Assembly: GCA_900768695.1 (NCBI GenBank)
Contig: CAAGDY010000231.1
Coordinates: forward strand, 1-7,477
Source of the DNA: an uncultured Anaerovibrio sp.
Lineage (GTDB): Bacteria > Bacillota > Negativicutes > Selenomonadales > Selenomonadaceae
Length of the DNA stretch: 7,477 nt
Direction of reading: 5' to 3'
This document shows positions 1 to 6,324 of the stretch, piece after piece. The stretch's first letter is position 1; every line of letters begins with the position of its first letter. The position numbers were made by a program, and so were the translations under genes. Below the pieces are notes generated by a model. The model was not told the origin of the DNA and searched no databases. It saw only the letters and a list, made by a program, of their open reading frames with translations.

Positions 1-368
1 TGCCGGGGATTGAGGCGGCCATGCCGGGAGAGCTTTCCGGCGGCATGAAGAAGCGTGTAGGGCTTGCCAGGGCCATCGCCTTTGACCCGAAGATTATTTT
101 TTATGATGAGCCAAGCTCAGGACTGGATCCGATTATGACGGCGAAGATTGATGAGCTGATAATTGAAACCAGAAAGAAGCAGAAGGCTACCTCGGTGGTG
201 GTCACTCATGATATGGCCAGTGCCTGCACCATAGCTGACCGCATAGCCATGATTTATGAGGGCGAGCTGATTGCCGCAGATACGGTGGAGAATTTTCAGC
301 GGCTGGAGGACCCGCGGGTGCAGAGCTTTTTGCAGAGAATGTATGTAGGAAGGGAGAATCGCAGATGA
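1..368 (+). CDS. mlaF: MlaF-like ABC transporter ATP-binding protein, 3' part
   Basis: Only the C-terminal part is present; the frame is open from the first base, so the gene begins upstream. Visible ABC motifs are the signature LSGGM, the Walker B/D-loop stretch IIFYDEPSSGLDP and the H-loop THDM. The protein ends with a short tail (FLQRMYVGRENRR). The order and wording of these motifs fit the MlaF/Ttg2A group, the cytoplasmic ATPase that powers phospholipid movement through the MlaE permease. The last codons overlap the start of the MlaD-like gene by 4 bases (ATGA), which indicates translational coupling and supports the Mla assignment over a generic ABC importer. The Walker A motif lies outside the window, so its integrity cannot be checked. 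An MlaE permease gene is expected nearby upstream but is not seen. Confidence 0.88.
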   Translation, partial: PGIEAAMPGELSGGMKKRVGLARAIAFDPKIIFYDEPSSGLDPIMTAKIDELIIETRKKQKATSVVVTHDMASACTIADRIAMIYEGELIAADTVENFQRLEDPRVQSFLQRMYVGRENRR

Positions 369-1642
369 AAACAGAGGTAAAGGTAGGCGCCTTTACTCTG
401 CTGGGCATAGTGCTTATGGTGGTCATTATGGTTCTTTTGAGCGGTATAAGGCCCGGCAGTGACAAGGGATACGCACTGAGCATCGGTTTTCCCCAGGCCA
501 TAGGGCTGACCTCCGGCAACGATGTGTGCTACGCGGGGGTGAGGATTGGCAAGGTAAAGCAGGTGGAACCCTCCGGACTGGGCGTGGTTGCAGATGTGGT
601 CATAGAGAATGATGTGAGGATTCCCAAAAAATCCACTGTTATTGTAACCTCCAATGGCGTCATGGGAGGCAAGTTTATCAATATTACCCCGATGCAGGAT
701 GCGGATATGGAGGACTGCTACGGGCCGGGAGATTTTCTCTACGGACTGCAGGAGGCTACCATGGATGACATGATGGCCAATCTGAATACGGCCGTGCTGA
801 AGGTACAGGTACTGCTGGATTCCATGAATGACGTTCTGGGGGACAAGGAAACCCAGAAGGCCCTGAAGGAAGTTTCCATGAACATGCGGAATATTACAGC
901 CAACATTGACAGGCTGACCGCTTCGCTGGCAGATATGGCAGCCAGCAATCAGGGGGATGTGCGCCAGATGGCGCAGAATCTGAACCGCATGACGGGCAGC
1001 CTGATGCGGGCGGCAGACAGTCTGGAGGTGCTGGTATCCACCTTTAACGGCAACGGTGAAACGGGAGCCAATCTGAAGGAGGCTATAGCCAACCTGTCTG
1101 CTACCAGCAAGCGCATTGATAATATGGCGGCCTCACTGGAGGGCGTGGTGACGGACCCGCAGGTGGCTGATGACCTGAAGGCTACCTTGCACAATGTGCG
1201 AGGAGTCAGCGAGCGTGCCGACAGGATGATGGGCAAGGTTTCCAGCATTGAGGTGGAAGCGGGCCTGGAAACCATGTACAGCGGCAAGGAAAATCGCTGG
1301 CAGACAGGTATCGGGCTGGATGTTCGGCCTGATGACAGCAGCCTTTTGCGGCTGGGATTGAACGATATCGGCGAGGACAACAATATCAACTTTCAGGGCG
1401 GCGTGTATCGCGGCGCCTTTGGTGCCAGGGCCGGCGTGATTGACAGCAAGGCAGGGCTGGGAATTGATATAGGCAGCCGCAAGCTGAACCTGTCCCTGGA
1501 TGGCTATGATTTCAACGACTTTCGCCTGAAATCTCGCCTGCAGTACGAGATTGCCAAGGATACATATATTTTTACCCAGGTCAATGACATAAATAACGCA
1601 GACAAAAGAGCGACGTATTTTGGCTTGAGAAGAAGCTTTTAA
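365..1642 (+). CDS. mlaD: MlaD-like MCE-domain protein with C-terminal outer-membrane beta-barrel-like region
   Basis: 425 residues, much longer than a classical MlaD of roughly 180. Residues 8-27 form one N-terminal transmembrane helix, anchoring it in the inner membrane. Residues about 36-112 form an MCE domain (GVRIGKV at 58-64, GGKFINI at 101-107). Residues about 125-290 are long, polar and helix/coiled-coil-like, rich in Asn, Met, Leu and Ala. From about residue 293 to the end the pattern changes to alternating hydrophobic/polar strands rich in Gly, Asp and aromatics, ending in RRSF with a terminal Phe, the hallmark of outer-membrane barrels. The start at 365 has AGGGAG at 351-356, spaced by 8 bases. 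In Veillonella parvula an MlaD with this layout has been described as a trans-envelope phospholipid bridge; that this protein works the same way is inferred from architecture. Confidence 0.9.
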   Translation: MKTEVKVGAFTLLGIVLMVVIMVLLSGIRPGSDKGYALSIGFPQAIGLTSGNDVCYAGVRIGKVKQVEPSGLGVVADVVIENDVRIPKKSTVIVTSNGVMGGKFINITPMQDADMEDCYGPGDFLYGLQEATMDDMMANLNTAVLKVQVLLDSMNDVLGDKETQKALKEVSMNMRNITANIDRLTASLADMAASNQGDVRQMAQNLNRMTGSLMRAADSLEVLVSTFNGNGETGANLKEAIANLSATSKRIDNMAASLEGVVTDPQVADDLKATLHNVRGVSERADRMMGKVSSIEVEAGLETMYSGKENRWQTGIGLDVRPDDSSLLRLGLNDIGEDNNINFQGGVYRGAFGARAGVIDSKAGLGIDIGSRKLNLSLDGYDFNDFRLKSRLQYEIAKDTYIFTQVNDINNADKRATYFGLRRSF

Positions 1643-1651
1643 TATATCTTT

Positions 1652-1680
1652 TTAATACATACTATACGTATTGATGTTTT
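1652..1680 (+). other. Weak AT-rich hairpin with T-run between mlaD and the TolC-family gene
   Basis: TTAATAC (1652-1658) can pair with GTATTGA (1668-1674) with one G-T wobble, and a run of Ts starts at 1677. The stem is almost all A-T and would be a poor terminator at best. The same sequence could instead contribute to an AT-rich promoter for the downstream gene. I cannot decide between these. Confidence 0.25.
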
Positions 1681-1690
1681 TTACAGGTTA

Positions 1691-1707
1691 GGGAGGAATA
1701 CATTTTG
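1691..1707 (+). promoter_or_regulatory. Ribosome binding site setting a TTG start for the TolC-family gene
   Basis: GGGAGG at 1691-1696 sits 8 bases before TTG at 1705-1707. Translation from TTG gives a complete signal peptide (positive n-region KRNITFKR, hydrophobic core, ASA cleavage site). The next in-frame ATGs fall inside or after that signal peptide, so the rare start codon is well supported. Confidence 0.8.
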
Positions 1708-3057
1708 AAACGCAATATTACTTTTAAGAGGGTCAGCGGACTGATACTGGCCGGTATGATGTCCATGTCCATTGCCAGTGCGGAAACCATGGACCTGACA
1801 CTGGAGGACAGCGTAAGGCTGGCTCTTGATAACAACTACAGCATCAAGGAGCAGGAGGCCGACTATGACAGTGCGGTATGGGCAAGGCATCAGGCACGCC
1901 GCACGGCAGGGCCGAAGCTGAACTGGGAGAGCAAGGCCACCAAGCTGGGCGGGGATTGGTATGATGCCAATAAGCTGGACAGGGCTTTTGGTAACGGACT
2001 GACCCTGACCTTCCCTGTATATACCGGCGGCCAGCTGGAGGGAGCAATCAAGGCGGCTGATCTGGGCATGAATGCCTCCGAGCTGGGGCTGGAGCTGGCC
2101 AAGCAGAAGGTAAAGGCAAGCACTATGGCGGCATACTACAAGGCACTGCAGGCCCAGAATCAGATAAAGGTAGCAGAGGATTCCGTGAATACCCTTACCG
2201 AGCATCTGAAAAACGTAAATGCACAGTTCAGTGTCGGTACCGTGGCCAAATCCGACGTGCTGGGCACCCAGGTGCAGATGGCCAATGCGGAGCAGAGTTT
2301 GATTACTGCCAACAATAACTATGATGTGGCGATTGCTTCATTGAATAACATTATGGGCATAGCTACCGGCACGGAGTTGAACCTGACCGACAGCCTTGAG
2401 TATGTTGTCTATGAAATTCCTTTGGAGGAATGCACCGAGTATGCCATGCAGAACCGTCCTGATGTGCTGATTGCTGATTACAAGGTGGCTATTGCCAGGG
2501 CAAATGTGGAGCAGGCCAAGGCAGGCTATCGCCCTAGCGTAAGCCTGGCAGCTACCAAGAACTGGCAGGGCGAGGATCCATTCGGCTCCGATGAGGATGA
2601 CCAGCGTTATGCCCAGAACAACAACTGGACAGCAGGCGTGGTGCTTTCCTGGGATATCTGGGACAACCAGGTGACTGAGGCCAAGGTAAGGCAGTCCAAG
2701 GCCGCTGTGATGAAGGCGGAGGCTGTGGCTGACGATACCCGCCAGACTGGTGATCTGGAGGTGCGCACCGCCTATCTGAACCTGAAGGCGGCTGAAAAGA
2801 GCATCAATACTACCAAGGTAGCCGTGGAGAAGGCACAGGAGGACTACAAGATTGCCCAGGTGCGCTATTCTGCCGGTGTGGGCACCAACCTGGATGTAAT
2901 GGACGCTGAGGAAAAGCTGACCCAGGCGCAGACCAACTACTACACTGCCCTGTACAACTACAATTCCAGCAAGGCCGATCTTGACCGTGCAATGGGCATC
3001 ATGGTTGATTTGGATATCAAGAAGCTGGCATTAGACACTACTGCAAATAAGGGCTAA
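1705..3057 (+). CDS. TolC-family outer-membrane efflux/secretion protein
   Basis: 450 residues, the normal size for the outer membrane efflux protein (OEP) family. An N-terminal signal peptide ends at about residue 26 (SIASA, then ETMD). Two OEP repeats are visible. The first has a strand-like LTLTFPVYTGGQ at about 99-110; the second has VVLSWDIWDNQ starting at about 312. Each is followed by long heptad-like helices rich in Ala, Gln, Lys and Glu, as expected for the alpha-helical periplasmic tunnel. TolC proteins form trimeric outer-membrane channels that dock to inner-membrane pumps. No membrane-fusion protein or pump gene follows; the gene is instead downstream of mlaFD and ends at a strong terminator. 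The 62-base gap after mlaD is AT-rich and could hold a weak promoter, so cotranscription with mlaD is likely but not certain. The substrate is unknown. Confidence 0.92.
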   Translation: MKRNITFKRVSGLILAGMMSMSIASAETMDLTLEDSVRLALDNNYSIKEQEADYDSAVWARHQARRTAGPKLNWESKATKLGGDWYDANKLDRAFGNGLTLTFPVYTGGQLEGAIKAADLGMNASELGLELAKQKVKASTMAAYYKALQAQNQIKVAEDSVNTLTEHLKNVNAQFSVGTVAKSDVLGTQVQMANAEQSLITANNNYDVAIASLNNIMGIATGTELNLTDSLEYVVYEIPLEECTEYAMQNRPDVLIADYKVAIARANVEQAKAGYRPSVSLAATKNWQGEDPFGSDEDDQRYAQNNNWTAGVVLSWDIWDNQVTEAKVRQSKAAVMKAEAVADDTRQTGDLEVRTAYLNLKAAEKSINTTKVAVEKAQEDYKIAQVRYSAGVGTNLDVMDAEEKLTQAQTNYYTALYNYNSSKADLDRAMGIMVDLDIKKLALDTTANKG

Positions 3058-3066
3058 AGCTCTCAG

Positions 3067-3100
3067 GCAGGTTTCGGTACGCACCGGAGCCTGCTTTTTT
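3067..3100 (+). terminator. Strong rho-independent terminator after the TolC-family gene
   Basis: A 12-pair stem forms between 3067-3078 (GCAGGTTTCGGT) and 3083-3094 (ACCGGAGCCTGC), with two G-T wobbles and a 4-base loop (ACGC). Six Ts follow directly (3095-3100). It begins 9 bases after the stop codon and separates the envelope cluster from the regulator/radical SAM cluster. Confidence 0.93.
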
Positions 3101-3124
3101 GCTGGATTTATTTTTGCCGGACAC

Positions 3125-3147
3125 AAAAATGAACGGAATTCATTTTT
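3125..3147. promoter_or_regulatory. Perfect 9-bp-arm palindrome upstream of tetR
   Basis: AAAAATGAA (3125-3133) and TTCATTTTT (3139-3147) are exact inverted repeats around a 5-base spacer (CGGAA). It lies upstream of the tetR promoter and downstream of the previous terminator. It could be a second regulator binding site, or a weak bidirectional terminator because both flanks are A/T runs. It does not match the arms of the palindrome over the -10 box. Confidence 0.4.
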
Positions 3148-3150
3148 TGC

Positions 3151-3179
3151 TTTCATATTTGCCCATATTCATATATAAT
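3151..3179 (+). promoter_or_regulatory. Sigma-70-type promoter for tetR and the nirJ pair
   Basis: TATAAT at 3174-3179 is a perfect -10 box. A weak -35 (TTTCAT, 3151-3156) lies 17 bases upstream. Transcription would start near 3186, downstream of the ATG at 3182, which argues that translation begins at the ATG at 3203. It is the only good promoter seen in front of the three-gene run. Confidence 0.65.
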
Positions 3180-3192
3180 AAATGGATATGGG
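3162..3192. promoter_or_regulatory. 31-bp palindrome centred on the -10 box, probable TetR-family operator
   Basis: CCCATATTCAT (3162-3172) and ATGGATATGGG (3182-3192) are 11-bp inverted arms with one mismatch (T3169/G3185). They enclose a 9-base spacer that holds the TATAAT box. Size, symmetry and position fit an operator at which a TetR-family dimer or dimer pair blocks RNA polymerase. The right arm ends just before the tetR coding start, as expected for autorepression. Binding by this particular regulator is inferred from position. Confidence 0.65.
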
Positions 3193-3205
3193 GGTGTTTT
3201 CTATG
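3190..3205 (+). promoter_or_regulatory. Ribosome binding site deciding the tetR start
   Basis: GGGGG at 3190-3194 lies 8 bases before ATG at 3203. The alternative ATG at 3182 has no purine-rich site before it and would precede the predicted transcript start. Confidence 0.65.
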
Positions 3206-3835
3206 GCTGAAGCGATGGGCAGGCGGGAGCAGAAAAAGCTGCTGGCCAGAAGCAGGATTATGGAGGCTGCGATTGAGCAGTTTAGCAGGTGCGGCTTTCA
3301 GGCGGCTTCAGTGGCGGATATCATGAAGTCTGCTGATATGGGGCTGGGAACCTTTTACAATTATTTTGCGTCAAAGGAAGAGCTTTTGCATTGCCTGCTG
3401 GATAGTCTGGCTGTACAGCTGAAAAAACATTTGCAGGAGCTGCAGGAAAAGCGGAAGGGACATGGAGAGATTTTGCGGGAAATGGTACTGCTGACGGCAA
3501 GGCTGGTGGGCCAGAACAGGTATGTACTGCCGTTGTTTCTCAGTGCCGGAGAAAAATCAGGGGGCAGGGAGCTGTCTGCCGGGGAACGGCCGGAGTGCGC
3601 TGCAGCTGCCGTTGTGGCAGAGCCGCACGGCCCCGCCTTTATGGGCATGTTCCTGCAGCTGGTGCAGGATGGACAGCGGAGCGGCGAGTTCCGGCAGGAT
3701 GTTTCGGCTGAAATTATTACGGAGATGTTTCATTCGCTGTTTCAGGCGGCGGCCTTCAGCAGTCTGCCGCTCAGCTTTGAAGAAAATATCAATATGAAGC
3801 TGAAGCTGATTATTGATGGAATATGTGTAAGGTGA
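3203..3835 (+). CDS. TetR/AcrR-family transcriptional regulator
   Basis: 210 residues from the preferred start, the usual TetR size. The N-terminal DNA-binding domain is clear: helix 1 around RSRIMEAAIEQFSRCGF (17-32), then SVADIMKSADMGLGTFYNYFASKEEL (36-61), where GLGTFYNYF is the family-typical recognition helix. The rest is a divergent helical ligand/dimerisation domain with no recognisable ligand signature. An in-frame ATG 21 bases upstream would add seven residues but lacks a ribosome binding site. The stop lies 10 bases before the NirJ1 gene, so the regulator heads that operon. It most likely represses its own promoter through the palindrome over the -10 box, and may sense a tetrapyrrole or related molecule; the ligand is a guess from gene context. 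Confidence 0.92.
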   Translation: MAEAMGRREQKKLLARSRIMEAAIEQFSRCGFQAASVADIMKSADMGLGTFYNYFASKEELLHCLLDSLAVQLKKHLQELQEKRKGHGEILREMVLLTARLVGQNRYVLPLFLSAGEKSGGRELSAGERPECAAAAVVAEPHGPAFMGMFLQLVQDGQRSGEFRQDVSAEIITEMFHSLFQAAAFSSLPLSFEENINMKLKLIIDGICVR

Positions 3836-3845
3836 GAGAGTTTTT

Positions 3846-5036
3846 ATGATAAGTGTAACAAAGCTATTATTTGCCAGGGAGTATTATGGGGATTCCCTGC
3901 GCTATACAAAATCCGCCCATGCCATGCGAAACGGCGCCGGTGAGGGCATGGGGCCGGTGGTGGTCTGGAATTCTACCAAGACCTGCAACCTGAAATGCCG
4001 CCATTGCTATATGAGCTCGGACAGCAAAAAATATCGGAATGAGCTGACCACGGAGGAAGCAAAGGCCTTTATTGATGACCTGGCGGATTTCCGTGTGCCG
4101 GTGCTGCTGTTTTCCGGCGGTGAGCCGCTGATTCGCCCTGACTTCTTTGAGCTGGCGGAGTACGCTCAGCAAAAGGGCGTGCGCCCGACCCTGTCCACCA
4201 ACGGCACATTGATTACCCGTGAGGTGGCTGCCCGCATCAAGGAGATTGGCGTTGGCTATGTGGGCATCTCACTGGATGGCCTGCAGGATGTCAACGACAA
4301 GTTCCGCGGCGTGGAAGGGGCCTTTGAGAAGGCCATGACGGGCATTCAGAACTGTGTGGCCGTCGGACAGCGCGTGGGCCTGAGGTTTACCATCAATCAT
4401 CACAATATTCAGGAGCTGGATAATATCTTTGATTTTATTGAGCGGGAAAATATCAACCGCGTATGCTTCTATCATCTGGTTTATTCCGGCAGGGGCAGTG
4501 CCATGCAGAATCAGGATGTGACGGCAGAGGAGTCGCGTCATGCCATGGACACCATTATACGCAGGACGAAGGATTTTGAGGACAGGGGTCTGGAAAAGGA
4601 AATCCTGACGGTAGACAATCACTGCGACGGGGTATACATGTATCTGAAGGCTGTGGCAGAGGGCAACACTGCCCAGGCGGAGCAGATAAAGAAATATATT
4701 GCCATGAATGGCGGCAATCGCTCCGGTATTGCCTTTGGCGAGGTAGACCCCTTCGGCTATGTGCATCCTGACCAGTTCACCCAGCACCACACCTTTGGCA
4801 ACGTGCGGGACAGAAAGTTCAGCGAGATTTGGCAGGATATCTCCAATCCTGTTATGGCAGGCCTGAAGGACAGGAAGCATCTCCTGAAGGGGCGCTGTGC
4901 AAAATGCAGGTTTCTGGACAACTGCAATGGCAATTTCCGCACGCGGGCTGAAGCTGTGACGGGGGATTTCTGGGAGTCTGACCCTTCCTGCTATCTGACA
5001 GATGAGGAAATCGGCATTACGGGAGGTAGCAACTGA
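3846..5036 (+). CDS. nirJ1: Radical SAM/SPASM tetrapyrrole-modifying enzyme, NirJ1 (AhbC-like) type
   Basis: 396 residues. The radical SAM cluster motif CNLKCRHC (Cys47, Cys51, Cys54) and the SAM-binding GGEP (91-94) are intact. The C-terminal cluster region has Cys351, Cys354, Cys360 and Cys382, followed or spanned by an R-RAEAVTGD-DPSC pattern typical of the NirJ/AhbC group. The segment VDPFGYVHPDQF with FGNVRDRKFSEIW also fits this group and carries no Cys where many SPASM proteins have one. Family members act on siroheme-derived tetrapyrroles: NirJ in heme d1 synthesis and AhbC in the siroheme-dependent heme pathway (removal of acetate side chains). The gene starts 10 bases after tetR and overlaps nirJ2 by 1 base. 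The exact substrate cannot be fixed from sequence. A peptide-maturing SPASM role is less likely, since no precursor peptide gene is visible. Confidence 0.85.
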   Translation: MISVTKLLFAREYYGDSLRYTKSAHAMRNGAGEGMGPVVVWNSTKTCNLKCRHCYMSSDSKKYRNELTTEEAKAFIDDLADFRVPVLLFSGGEPLIRPDFFELAEYAQQKGVRPTLSTNGTLITREVAARIKEIGVGYVGISLDGLQDVNDKFRGVEGAFEKAMTGIQNCVAVGQRVGLRFTINHHNIQELDNIFDFIERENINRVCFYHLVYSGRGSAMQNQDVTAEESRHAMDTIIRRTKDFEDRGLEKEILTVDNHCDGVYMYLKAVAEGNTAQAEQIKKYIAMNGGNRSGIAFGEVDPFGYVHPDQFTQHHTFGNVRDRKFSEIWQDISNPVMAGLKDRKHLLKGRCAKCRFLDNCNGNFRTRAEAVTGDFWESDPSCYLTDEEIGITGGSN

Positions 5037-5038
5037 TG
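5021..5038 (+). promoter_or_regulatory. Ribosome binding site for nirJ2 inside the end of nirJ1
   Basis: GGGAGGT (5021-5027) lies 8 bases before ATG 5036-5038. The stop of nirJ1 and the start of nirJ2 share one base (TGATG), a typical coupling arrangement, so the two enzymes are probably made in matched amounts. Confidence 0.75.
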
Positions 5039-6031
5039 ATTGTTTCTTGGAATACGACTAATGCCTGCAATATGTACTGTGACCATTGCTATCGCGATGC
5101 AGGCTGCAGGGCGGAGGAGGAGCTGTCCACGGCGGAGGCAAGGACGCTTTTGGAGCAGATTGCCAGGGCCGGCTTCAAGATTATGATTTTTTCCGGCGGT
5201 GAGCCGTTGATGCGGCCGGATATTGTAGAGCTGGTGGCCTACGCCTCCGGTCTGGGGCTGCGGCCTGTCTTTGGTACCAATGGCACCCTGATTACCCTTG
5301 AGATGGCGCAGAGGCTGAAGGCCGCCGGCGCTATGGGCATGGGGATTTCCCTTGATTCCATGGACAGGGAGAGGCACAACAGGTTCCGCAAATTTCCGGG
5401 GGCCTGGGAGGGGGCTGTGCAGGGCATGCGCAACTGCCGGGCGGCAGGCCTGCCCTTCCAGATTCATACCACGGTGATGGAGTGGAACAATCACGAGCTG
5501 GAGGCCTTGACGGACTTTGCCGTGGCGGAGGGGGCGGTTGCCCACCACTTCTTCTTTCTGGTGCCTACAGGCAGGGCGAAGACCATCGAGGCCGAGTCCC
5601 TCCGGGCGGAGGCCTACGAGGATACCCTGACGCGGATTATGAAGAAGCAGCAGGAGGTGGATATTGAGCTGAAGCCTACCTGTGCGCCGCAGTTCCTGCG
5701 GATTGCTGCCCAGATGGGCATAAAAACCCGCTTCCGCAGAGGTTGTCTGGCGGGAACGGCTTATTGTATAATTAGTCCGAGGGGCAAGGTACAGCCATGC
5801 GCTTATCTCAACATGGAGCTGGGGGATGTCCGCCAAACTCCTTTCGATGAGATATGGAAAAACAGTGAGGTCCTGAACCGGCTTCGCACCCTGGAGTATT
5901 CCGGCGGCTGTGGCAGCTGTGAGTACAAGAGAGCCTGTGGCGGCTGCCGGGCCAGGGCGGCGTATTACCATGAAGGGGACTATATGGCAGAGGAGCCGTG
6001 GTGCCTGTACCATGGACGCAAAGGACAATGA
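5036..6031 (+). CDS. nirJ2: Radical SAM/SPASM tetrapyrrole-modifying enzyme, NirJ2 (AhbD-like) type
   Basis: 331 residues, starting almost directly with the radical SAM domain: CNMYCDHC (Cys11, Cys15, Cys18) and GGEP at 54-57. The C-terminal SPASM region is rich in Cys: Cys237, Cys244, Cys255 (in GKVQPC), Cys292, Cys295, Cys301, Cys304 and Cys323, enough for two auxiliary iron-sulfur clusters. It is clearly homologous to its upstream neighbour (shared N-x-T-x-x-CN start, HCY, FSGGEP, TNGTLIT, GISLD) but not a recent duplicate. Proteins of this type pair with NirJ1; in the siroheme-to-heme route the AhbD partner oxidatively decarboxylates propionate side chains of Fe-coproporphyrin to give heme b. 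Assignment to that step is inferred. No AhbA/AhbB (NirDLGH-like) gene follows; the palindromic element begins 9 bases after the stop codon. Confidence 0.83.
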   Translation: MIVSWNTTNACNMYCDHCYRDAGCRAEEELSTAEARTLLEQIARAGFKIMIFSGGEPLMRPDIVELVAYASGLGLRPVFGTNGTLITLEMAQRLKAAGAMGMGISLDSMDRERHNRFRKFPGAWEGAVQGMRNCRAAGLPFQIHTTVMEWNNHELEALTDFAVAEGAVAHHFFFLVPTGRAKTIEAESLRAEAYEDTLTRIMKKQQEVDIELKPTCAPQFLRIAAQMGIKTRFRRGCLAGTAYCIISPRGKVQPCAYLNMELGDVRQTPFDEIWKNSEVLNRLRTLEYSGGCGSCEYKRACGGCRARAAYYHEGDYMAEEPWCLYHGRKGQ

Positions 6032-6040
6032 CATAATCCG

Positions 6041-6324
6041 CGCTCTGCATTATCGATGTACTCACGAAAACACGCTCTCGCTCAAGGGATAACAAAAACC
6101 TATATCCATGATTATTTTCGGTCTAAACCCTTGTCTGCGTTGTTGTCGTCGGTCGGCATGGAACCACCATGACGACCTCCTTCGCCTAGCATACAAGGAT
6201 TTATCCTCGAAACTAATTCATGTCAATAGGGTTTCGTTATCCCATGTGCCTCGCATTCCTAAGCTCTTGCTAATAACGAGGCACAACAAAGGTTTTCTTT
6301 GAGTACATTTCATATTGCAGAGCG
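6041..6324. mobile_element. 284-bp palindromic element with terminal inverted repeats (MITE-like, or large structured RNA)
   Basis: The ends are inverted repeats: CGCTCTGCA (6041-6049) with TGCAGAGCG (6316-6324), ATGTACTCA (6056-6064) with TGAGTACAT (6300-6308), and GAAAAC (6066-6071) with GTTTTC (6292-6297). Complementarity continues inward: GGGATAAC (6086-6093) with GTTATCCC (6236-6243), CATGA (6107-6111) with TCATG (6218-6222), TTTCG (6116-6120) with CGAAA (6208-6212), TAAA (6124-6127) with TTTA (6200-6203), and CCTTGT (6129-6134) with ACAAGG (6193-6198). The apex is GTCGT (6145-6149) with ACGAC (6172-6176) and CATGG (6157-6161) with CCATG (6167-6171). There is no credible ORF, and base composition is more A/T-rich than the neighbouring genes. 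Terminal repeats plus lack of coding fit a non-autonomous element. A structured RNA or an elaborate 3' UTR hairpin for the nirJ operon is the alternative. I do not recognise the family. Confidence 0.7.
6245..6285. repeat. Side hairpin within the palindromic element
   Basis: TGTGCCTCG (6245-6253) pairs perfectly with CGAGGCACA (6277-6285) around a 23-base loop. It lies on the 3' side of the element between two long-range pairings, so the full fold would be a branched structure, not a simple rod. Confidence 0.7.

Noticed and set aside
3099..3326. Forward ORF overlapping the tetR promoter and start in another frame
   Set aside because: It begins inside the terminator tail, runs through the promoter palindrome and overlaps the clear TetR DNA-binding domain in the wrong frame.
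3846..6031. RiPP (peptide-modifying) radical SAM system
   Set aside because: No small precursor peptide gene is seen near the enzymes, and the sequence patterns fit the NirJ/AhbC/AhbD group better.
4991..6034. Long reverse-strand ORF (347 residues) opposite nirJ2
   Set aside because: It is a shadow of the GC-rich forward gene, which has intact radical SAM and SPASM motifs; the reverse product has low-complexity, unfamily-like composition.
6108..6302. 64-residue forward ORF inside the palindromic element
   Set aside because: It has no ribosome binding site, its sequence is dictated by the paired arms, and it resembles no family I know.
6041..6324. tRNA, tmRNA, RNase P RNA, retron or group II intron
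   Set aside because: No cloverleaf or CCA-type ends, no conserved P-RNA core, no reverse transcriptase gene nearby and no domain V-like motif recognised.
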